From NCBI RefSeq assembly GCF_028389875.1, contig NC_084665.1, positions 127,077,602-127,141,601 of the forward strand: 64,000 bases of DNA, read 5' to 3'. Position 1 is the first letter of the stretch. Each line of letters starts with the position of its first letter. The notes under the pieces are model-generated. The model did no database searches. It was not told the origin of the DNA and saw only the letters and a list, made by a program, of their open reading frames with translations. The translations under genes were made by a program, and so were the position numbers. Positions 54,853-64,000 of this stretch are shown here, piece after piece. Source of the DNA: Rhea pennata. Its lineage: Eukaryota; Chordata; Aves; Rheiformes; Rheidae.

Positions 54853-57800
54853 GGAAAACTAATATGACTGAATACGTGGCTCTTAGCATACTCAGGCTGC
54901 ATCTAAATTGTCCAGCAATAACACCCTCATTACCATCTGCCAAACCAAATTCCCCAGTCATCCACATAGAGACAATTTAGGGTACCTGTAGGAGTGCAGT
55001 AAGAGCTCCCTCATCTGAGAACCTGGGGGCAAGGACACCCAGTCCTAAAAATGTTCCCCAGAGAATTCACCTGGACCAAACTCTTTCACCCTGCTTTAAA
55101 CATCCAGGATATAGCTATAGTAGTAAATCATACTGAATATGGAATAGCCCAGGAAGTCCTCTGTCAGCTCTAGCCACTCATGACAGAGTCCATAGATGAT
55201 GGATCTGACAACTCGCACAGTGAGGACATTCAAGCCTTTAAAAGAGAATTGAATATCTCCAGAGAAGACAAAAGTACAGCAAATGATAGCTCAATCCTGG
55301 GCAGACCTTGCTTGCTGTTGACAGTCCACCGGTCTGATGGGACTTCCATCAGCTAAGGGGAGACCACAAGCATAGTAAGACTCATCAACTAATAACAAGG
55401 TGGGTCTCTGTAGACCTGGTTTTGTGCCTCTTCCTGGTAGTGACATACACTTAATAAACAGGCTATCAACCTGCCCCATGGACTGTCTAGTCACAATGTC
55501 TTCACCACCTTCTCTCCCTTCTCCCTTTCTTTGTGGATTTACTCCAAAACTGATCCTGCAAACCCATGGAGGACCCTTCCCATTCTCTAAGTATCATTAG
55601 CAAAGCAGAACATCAAGAATAGGTAGGCCATTGGTGACCATCATTCCCATGCCATCCTTCATACGTTACACATGATACCCAGATATGATGGTCTCAGTGA
55701 AGTGTGCCCAGCAGCATCTCTTGCAGCATGAAGCTAGGCTGGAATCACCTTTGGTGTTGGATCTCATGAGGTACCCATTTCACGAGGATAACACTGCTAT
55801 CTCCTCGTATGAAAAGTGTGCCTACCTTTGACTTCTATTGAGATTCCTGCTGTCTTTCTTGGCTTTCCCACACCTTGCATGCAGCAATTTGGCAAAGCAT
55901 GCTTAGGCAACAAGATTAGAGTAGATGCTGAGGAGCCATAGCAGATGACTCTGCTTCAATAGGACAATACCAGGGATTATGGGTTATGCTTGCTACAGAA
56001 AAATCAGATATGGAAATAGGGTAGAATGAGGTTTGTTGATTTTGTGGAGATAGTTCACATCTGCACAAGATCTGTGGACGGGTCGGAAGATCTCTGAATG
56101 CATTTTTAGGGTTTGCAGTGTGAATGCAGATATGCCCCTACTAAGCATCATCCCAGAGACAATCCCTAGGAGTACTTGAAATAAAGCAGCGTAGATGGTC
56201 CCATAAAGCCACAACCGACTGCTGCTCAGTCTAATAGGGGCCAGTCCTATTAGTGGAAACAGATTTTCACTTTCTAGAACAAAGACGATGATGAATCTGA
56301 ATCCACAGAGAAGGCAACCTTTAGAGAACAGCAATTATAAGTAAGCACTTTCCTGTTTGCTAATAGCACATACTCATAATGAACCTCACTCTACGAGATT
56401 AATAAGCTAGAGGCATGTGTCTGTCAGACTCAGTACTAAGTAACAGCAAAAGCACTTAGCTAGTCAAGAAATAAAGGTACTGCATGAAAGCTTTTCAGTT
56501 GAGAAATATTGTATATATAGTAACAAGTGTTAGCGAGCAACAAGCAAAGAACAAAGACAAGGAGGATGAAGAGTGAGGAATACATGGCAGAGAACAAAAA
56601 ATAAGAAATATAAAGCATAATCAAAAGAATAGAGAATGAATAGAGGAAAACATATTTCAGCCCTTATATCACACTATTTTAAATGGAATGGCCCATAATT
56701 TTACCAGTGAATAAAATGATCCTGGAGGCTATCTAGTCCAGCTAAATTTCCAGATATTTCCGAGGAGTATATTCATTGCCTTGGGCCAAAACCATGACAA
56801 GGAACTGTGATAGCAATTTAACAGAATGGAGGATCCCTGGGCAGTCCTCAGACCCAATGCTGCTGGTACAGAAAGAGCCATTGAGTCTGGCTGGATAGGA
56901 CAGATCCCACAAAGGAGGAGTGGCACAGAGGGAACAGAGAGCAGCGTGTGCTATGTGCCTCACAGCACTGCAAAGTGACTTTTCCTCTCTTAGCTTTCAC
57001 CATAGCTAATCATTTAAGAGCAAAAGTGCCCAGACACTACAGTGATCATCAGCAGGAAAAGGTCCAAAGCTGTGATGTAGTCTCTCTCTGTTGCCACTAG
57101 AAAAGGATGAGAAAGAAGCATGGGCACTGTGAATTTGTCCTCCCCTCTCCTTTAAAGAGTAGATTAATCTCTAAATTAGAACAAAGAAAAGAATCCAAGA
57201 GATGAATAAAAGGTAGGCAGTCCTTACTTAGATTTTTTCATTTATTTGATCCAAGTCTTAGAAGCTGCAAATAAAGGTCATTGAAGTACCCTTGCCTGCT
57301 CCCCTGGGTCCCCTCTACCCACTAGAAATGCACAAACCCTATACCAAATGTTAGACCTTTCAATTCATCTTTCATACAGCTGAAGCACACTGACAGTTTG
57401 GTACCTTTGGTATAAAAATTGTTCAACAGTAAGAACCACCAGCTGCAGGTAAAAAAATCATTGATAGATTAACACAGTCAAGAAAACTAGGAAGGCTTGA
57501 GATGAATGGAGAATTTCTCAGTCTTCAACAAGAGAGGCAGAAGGCCAGTCCATCTACAGACTGGATGAAGAAAGTGCAATATTGACTTGGCTGCCCCAGT
57601 GGGACTCCAGTAAATAGAAATGCCAGAACATTATCAGTAACTGCCTCCAGCATTCCTCACAATGCTTCTAAATTTCTCAAAACTTGAGCATGTTACAGAT
57701 TCCGAAACTGGGCCTTGTCTGGAGCAAATGCCCCAAACTGTCTCCTAGTTACATTTGAGAAGCTAATTTGTACAGCACACACAGTTGTTTTTGAAGTTTT

Positions 57801-60470
57801 AATGCAACTGCACTTAAAAAGATACGCCTCCATTAACAGATCATTAAAATAAACTAATTAAAGAATGGCAACCTCAACTCACCCAAGGGGTCTGAGAATT
57901 TCAGCACACATGGCACACAATGCCACCAAAAAAAGAGCTAAAGTAGAGTTGCTCTTAGGAAAAATAATTTCATTTTATGGTGATGCAGAACACATCCTAT
58001 TGTGCAGTATCACTTAGGAACATCCCACCTTTATCTACAGGTTGAGTTTCCACACAGATGTGGAACAGTTGTATACTTTTCACATAACGATGGGAACAGT
58101 GTTTGATAATTAAACATGAATGGTAAACTTCCAGCTCCTTGTTTTCCAGCGACTTCTCAAGGTCTGATCTCATTCCCACTGACTTCCACAGGAGCTGAAC
58201 TGCTCCCTGCAGAGCACCTCTACAGGGAGACTGGCTGGGGAGGCTACAGCTTAAACGGCAAAATTGATCCCTCACTTTTTTCCTCCCCTGGTTGTCTCTC
58301 CATGGAATATTTACGGAATACACCACATGGAGGAAACACCAGCCTTTCCACTATCATGCTGAACTCCGAGGTGTCGTTCAGAATTATTCACACACTCCTC
58401 CTCCACGTAAGCACTGAGCCATGACAAAGGGCTAAGACATATATTTTGCAAATTATAACTGAGCAAGACTGTTCTCATGGTTATAGGAATAGCTGACAGC
58501 ATCTGGCAGCCAGGTGAGGTCAGAAGCAGTTAGGCATTCAAAATATTACTTACCAAAAAAGGCAGCTGCACATTCTATGCAAATTTTTGCTCCCTAAAGA
58601 GTGGGTTGGATGCCATTATATATAAGGTGGCTTGTCATATGGTTGATTTTAAATAACTGTAGATATGTGCATAAGATTAACTGCATTACAGTAAGCTTTC
58701 AGGGAATTTCAAATCACCATGACAACACTGGTTTTATATGCAAGATGATTATATATATAGCAGCAAGGGTATGCATGGCTCTTGTCAGGATAATGGGGAT
58801 TGATGGGTCTCTGCCCCAAGGAACTTACACACCAAACTATGCATAATACAGCAAGGAACATATACAAAAAAATAGTGAAGAGGGCACTTCCAGGGTGGAA
58901 AACAGACCCACAAGTATTTTCTACAACTATTTCAACATTCAACCAGATGAAAATACTGTATGCAGATGTGATTTCTTATCTTTTACATGCAAAAATAGTG
59001 GAAAAATACATTTCTTCATCTAGGTAATGGTGATCAGTGACATTCATCTCCCACATGCCCCACATAAACAGCTGAGGCCGGAAGACTATAAATTCCCCTT
59101 GACAGCAAGGTTTGGTTGGTGATGGGACTGTCTTGCCTGTAGTTGGCTTCCAGGAGACACACACAAGGAGCACCACTGACCTCCACCCTGGATAGCTAGC
59201 ACAGGTAGAAAGAGGCTACCTCCTAAGCAGGGAAATCCCAGGCCATTTCAATAATTGATACACGAGCTCAGTCAAATGAATCTGATGTGGAATCGTCACC
59301 GTCTGTTGAACAAACTGCGTTGAACTGTTGAACAAAGGGGTATTTTCACATCTGGCGTTACACAACAGAGGCCCCATAAGAGCATCTGTGCAAAACCTGG
59401 GTTTGTGTTTGTGTTTCACAGCAAGCATTTCTCCTGCTATTTATTCGCAGCTTAGAGTACATCCATTACTACTCTAACTTCAATAAAATACTATTCTTGT
59501 TAAATCCATGCTTAAAAGCAATCTAACACTTTTTGTGCTGCAAAGGATTAACACAAGAAACCCTCTTTTGTTGGGGGAAACCATAGCCTTTGTGCTAATT
59601 TCTACATTTCATATGAAAATACAAGTGTCTGGTGTGATTTATCGACACTTCTTAAGAAAATACACCTGAGACTTTTCCGTGGCCCAGAGGCCAAATGTCA
59701 TGACACGACTTGCATCCATCCTATTAACCTCTCTTAGCACCCTAAGAAGGGTTGCCACATTCAGATCACATAAAGGCAATGGACTACGGCCTGGGTTGAC
59801 TTTTACACGATGCCCAGGAATTGCCTGGCATGAGCCACAAGTGCACCAAGGACGTACTAACAAATGAGCAGTGTGAACGATGGAGCTCCTGCGCCTGGAA
59901 ACATTGCACAACACTATTTAATATATACGCGTTTTATAGTGTTGTGTGTGTTATATAGTGTTTTAAGCACTAATTTACATCGAGTTTTATTTACTTGCAT
60001 GATGCATAGAATATTTCTGGAAATTATGAATAATGTTATCTTAATCCCTCTAGATGATGTCTTTTCTAGGTGCTATTTATTCCACCGATGCATTAAGCTA
60101 TTCAAACATTGGTACACTGGGGGAAGAATGGCTGGGAGTGAAACTATTTAAAAACTTAGCTATTTCTTTTATATATAATCATGGAACTGCTCTGATTTCC
60201 ATTTCTATGTACATCACCTCTCAGTATCTAGGCAGTTTTCCAACTCATCTGCCACAAGGACCTGCATTTTAGAGAATGCTTTCAGTTCGATATGGTTGGC
60301 CTCACAAGAAGGAAACACACACTGTGTCCTACCATAAGATTTGCACTCTCTGTGTCATTTTCCTTTCATCTGAAGGCAAAGTCCTTCATTCTCAAAGGGC
60401 TTCGTTGCTCTTTATTCCTGAACAGATGTAACAGCTATGAAAGGAGTGTGCTCTAACTCAGCCAGAACTC

Positions 60471-60501
60471 TTTTTTTCCTTTTTTTTTTTTTTTTTTTTT
60501 T
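60471..60501. repeat. Poly-T tract
   Basis: Seven T, CC, then 22 T. Confidence 0.9.
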
Positions 60502-61278
60502 CACTGAAGGAACTATGAAGTGAAATTCTAAGACTTCTGTTGTTTACAGACTAACTGGTCTTAGCATCTTGGGGACAACTTGTGTCCCAGCTTGTCTTCT
60601 TTAAGAAAAGGAGGAAACATTTTTCCTCTCCGAACTCCCTGGTGACAAATACAGAGCCAGCATCTGCAAAACTGCACATGCTCTTCTCTACTTTCTGTGA
60701 CTGCTGTGAAACCTCAGACTGCACAGGGCTCTCTAACATTTGCAGCCAGGTCTGCCCAGACCTTAAACTTTATAATATGTACTATACTAAACTTAATACG
60801 TTTTACTGCACTGCAGGTGCAGGTTGAAAAGGCGGAGAGATTGAAAATGCATATCTAAGGTGGAAACAGCTCCTGAGAGACAGCAGAACTCTTCAGAAAA
60901 GCTTCTTGATTCATTAGGAACAACAGCAACGATGACACATCCCCCACATTTCATCCCACCTATAGATTCAATACAGACATGAGAGAGATGCATGCTCTGT
61001 AGAAGTGAATTCCTTCCCCCACCTTTCTTCCCCACAAAGCCTCTTGCTGGATTTTATCTGTAACTTCAGCAACAGCCTGAATTACCGTATAACTTGACAA
61101 GGTGATTTATCATAGCTTGTTGCGTTCTTCTCAGAACATCCTAAGCAGATGATATTATGATAAAAAGAGGGGAAATAAGATGTAGTCATTGTACATGACA
61201 AAAGCTCATTATTAGGGCATCACAAAAAAGAAAAAGATGATTTAGGGCAGATAATGACATCCAGTGCTGAAGACATAC

Positions 61279-61303
61279 AAAAAAAAAAAAAAAAAAAAAA
61301 AAA
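61279..61303. repeat. Poly-A tract (25)
   Basis: An uninterrupted run of 25 A. It lies about 40 bases from a CR1-like relic. Confidence 0.9.
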
Positions 61304-61339
61304 GGAGAAAACCAGGCAGCTGAATAGGCAGAGTATTAT

Positions 61340-61440
61340 AAAAATAAGACTGGAAAGGACCTCTAACCCATCCTTCTGCCTGGAGGCACGCTCAACTCTA
61401 CCTATGTGAATCCTGACAGATGTTTGTAAGTGATCATCCA
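61340..61440 (-). repeat. Possible CR1-family 3' end relic, antisense
   Basis: GACTGGAAAGGACCTCTAAC, CATCCTTCTGCC and TCCTGACAGATGTTTGTAAG appear in the order seen in the reverse complement of an old CR1 tail. No terminal octamer repeats remain, and the ends are approximate. Confidence 0.5.
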
Positions 61441-64000
61441 CAGTAATAATAATGCACTGCGCTAAGTAATCATTTGCAGAAACATCAGTAGAATTATGAA
61501 AAGCCACACACTGTGCCATAACTGCTGATTAAACTAAATTTAAGAAGGAAGAAATAGCTTGCCATATTGCTAAGGAATAAAAACCCCTTGGTGATATAGA
61601 AACCGCTGACTGCATGTATTCAGGGGGGTTGAGGAAGGGGACAAGGAAAGAAGGAGAGAAGCTTTTTGGAGAGACGCTTTCTCTCCAAAAGTGTCTCTGT
61701 ATTGGAATATCATTCTCCTCTGAGTTTGTTTTGAGACAGCATACGCCTTTTACATCAGTTTTCAGTAATACTTAGTGACAATAATACTGAAAAACTGGAT
61801 TTTCAACATAAGATTAAAATATTTTTGTTTTACACAAGTATCTAGAAAAACTTCAGAATATCAAATAGAAAAACAAGAATCCTGAAAATGTATTTAGAAT
61901 CACAGAAGTGAGGAGGGGAAGGTAGGATCTGACAAACACACCACCTGAATTCTGCTTCAACTTTCAATGATGTCTATGTAGCATTTACAGCAAGATGATC
62001 ACAGTTACGGATTCAACTGATTTGACACTGCTACATAAGCCACATCTTGCACTTCATTATACCAGTTTTATGCTGGTGTAATTCACTGAAGCCAAAGCAA
62101 GTCCACAAAATGAAGAAAGGGGTCACAGAAATATGAAACACATGACTAGTAGCATCTCTTGCCGGTAAAGCTGAGCCTTCCCTGATACACCTGAGTGTAA
62201 GTAAGTGACAAATACGAGGAAGGACAAACTTGACAGACCCTCCTTTCTTAAATATGCACAATATATTCAACCAGCTCCTTTAAATGAGAAGGGTTTGTTC
62301 AGGTGTCAATTAAAACAGAAGAAATGCCCTTGATATTTGCATTACACAGCTCTCCCACAAATTTTCAGTCATACAGCTCACTTTCTGGCCTCTTGCCTAA
62401 ATGCATTTCTGTATCATTTGACTAGACCCATATTATCTTTGCCCTGCCAGTTCTCGCTGGGAAGTAATTCAAAGGTTTCCAGGTTAAGTGACCTACTTCC
62501 ACACCTCTGTACAACTATTTGACAACATCAGTGTTTATTTTCCTCCCCTTCCTGCAGGTATTGAGCCACAAGCATTTCCTCCAGTCAGAGTTGTCAGTGG
62601 TTCTTTAGGTCTTTCTGCTGCAGACAGAAGACTTTGCTTGGTTTTCAGTTAGTGAAGAGCTGTGGTGCATCCATACAGTGAATGTGTTACCTTTGAGTCA
62701 CTACAAAAGGACATTTTAAGATTCTGTAATAGGTTCTTATGAATGTAGAAACACAGCAGTGTAGACAGGAGACATTTCTTGCCCTGCATATAGCAAATAC
62801 GTTTATTAAAGCGTTAATTTAGGACAGAGTATACTTCACTTTTTTTTTTCCTGCATTTTATGTACTTTTTGCAGGGTTAAGGGGGGGTTCAGCTATATAC
62901 CATAATTGTGCAGGTCCTCCATAATACATAGCGATGTCTGTATTAGTGAATACAAGGGGTCAAGGACTGGTCTCTGGCCTAGAGATCAACTGTCAGAGCT
63001 CCGCTTATGTACATACAGCTGAACATCTCACTCAAAAAAAGTAGCCACATCCAAACTTCTACTTGGTACCTGGCACATGCTAACTCTCAAACCACATATG
63101 GGGATGGTAAAGGGAGTTATCTGTCCAAAACTGTGTCAGGGACCATGCTAATGACCATGAGCCAGCATCTGAGCCCATGCCGTGGCCGTATTTAGTTTAC
63201 TAATACAGATGTAGTTTATTAGTCTACAGCTAAAGTATATCAAAATGCCATGGTTTTGGGAAACCCAGGATGTGCTCTCTGGGGTTGACTCACAAATGTG
63301 TTCAGCTCATTGCAGCTGGAAATCGGTGACCTTTCTCCCCGGTTAGCTCAGCCATTTGGGTCTTCACATCCATTTCGTTTAGAGTGGTGCACCAGCATGT
63401 GCAAATCAAACATAACTGAAGCCTTTTTCTTCAGTTATTAACCTTTGCCTTTGTCTAATAAGGCAGAATTCAGTCAGATCTCCGTATAACTTTTCTCTAA
63501 AAGTGACATTGCGCAACTAAAAGAACCTGACTCATTTCATATAAAAAAAAATCACAAAGTTGACTGCAGATACTAGGTGCTCTCTGAGGTACACGTCCTC
63601 AGGCCCTTCTCCACTGTTTATCTGCATGCAACTTGGCTCCTTATCACCGCTAATAGAAATGGAATCAAAATGTCTTAATTAGAGAATGTGCCTGAATTAA
63701 AACACCAAACTCCTGAACAAGACCAGTTTAGGAAAAGCCAGAGGGAACTGTGTCCTTTAATCAGCTGGTTTATTAATAATGTAATAAATTCTCTCAAAGT
63801 CTGCTCAAGGCTCATGATTCTTTGGTGGAAGATTTTGCTAGAGGGGTGTGAAAGGATCTTGTGCTCAGTGAGCCAAATTACTCTTTGGGCACTAGCTGGA
63901 CTGTAACAGAAAAACTTTTAAAAACAGGCTTTGTGTTACCCTCAGGTCTGAGAGGCCAAACCTAAATAAATCATTGCAAATACCGTATGAAATAAAATTA

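Larger units (their letters stand above)
46791..64000 (-). other. Presumed MSRA last intron, part 3
   Basis: No exon was recognised on either strand. The stretch contains CR1 tails near 52140 and 61340, five long A or T tracts, and scattered short segments of an old palindromic element. No tRNA, snRNA or rRNA was found. Confidence 0.6.

Noticed and set aside
63336-63375. tRNA-like phrase GGTTAGCTCAGCC
   Set aside because: Resembles a tRNA D-arm (A box), but there is no B box, anticodon stem or acceptor pairing at the right distance.
23285-64000. Further MSRA exons
   Set aside because: I looked on the minus strand for the preceding conserved exon and saw none. A protein-to-genome alignment would be decisive, but it cannot be run here.

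Overview
This window is nuclear DNA from an amniote, most likely a bird (a crocodilian is the main alternative). The evidence is two vertebrate genes split by GT-AG introns, AATAAA poly(A) signals, many CR1 LINE fragments including two 3' ends of the avian/crocodilian type, and long poly-A/T tracts. There are no bacterial operons, CRISPR arrays or phage-like modules. About 98% of the window is intron or intergenic DNA.

Both genes lie on the minus strand. (1) The last coding exon of MSRA (mitochondrial/cytosolic methionine sulfoxide reductase A) is at 23120-23284. Nothing resembling another MSRA exon was recognised from 23285 to 64000, so that 40.7 kb is read as part of the last MSRA intron. 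(2) Downstream of it is a complete five-exon gene for a secreted, membrane-anchored trypsin-like serine protease, spanning 20162 to 3322. I reconstructed it as 312 residues with intron phases 1-2-1-0, a full His/Asp/Ser triad, ten pairable cysteines and a hydrophobic C-terminal tail. Protein similarity and position next to MSRA identify it as PRSS55, whose mammalian orthologue also neighbours MSRA (human 8p23.1) and is testis-specific.

Layout: 1-3296 is intergenic DNA downstream of PRSS55, with one MIR-like relic. 3297-20162 is PRSS55, whose last intron is 10.8 kb and carries a long antisense CR1 relic. 20163-20399 is the likely PRSS55 promoter, with a perfect CRE (TGACGTCA), a near-CRE and a CCAAT box, abutted at about 20400 by a CR1 3' end. 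20582-22836 is the short MSRA-PRSS55 intergenic space. 22837-23284 is the MSRA 3' UTR and last exon. 23285-64000 is presumed MSRA intron, with CR1 fragments of several ages, poly-A/T and other simple repeats, and one compact CpG-island-like segment near 37.5-37.8 kb that could be an internal promoter.

The two genes have unrelated biochemistry (methionine sulfoxide repair versus a presumed sperm-surface protease); they share a strand and a conserved neighbourhood, not a pathway. I found no convincing undescribed system. The observations most worth follow-up are the intact PRSS55 with its CRE promoter and overlapping upstream ORF, and the intronic CpG island.
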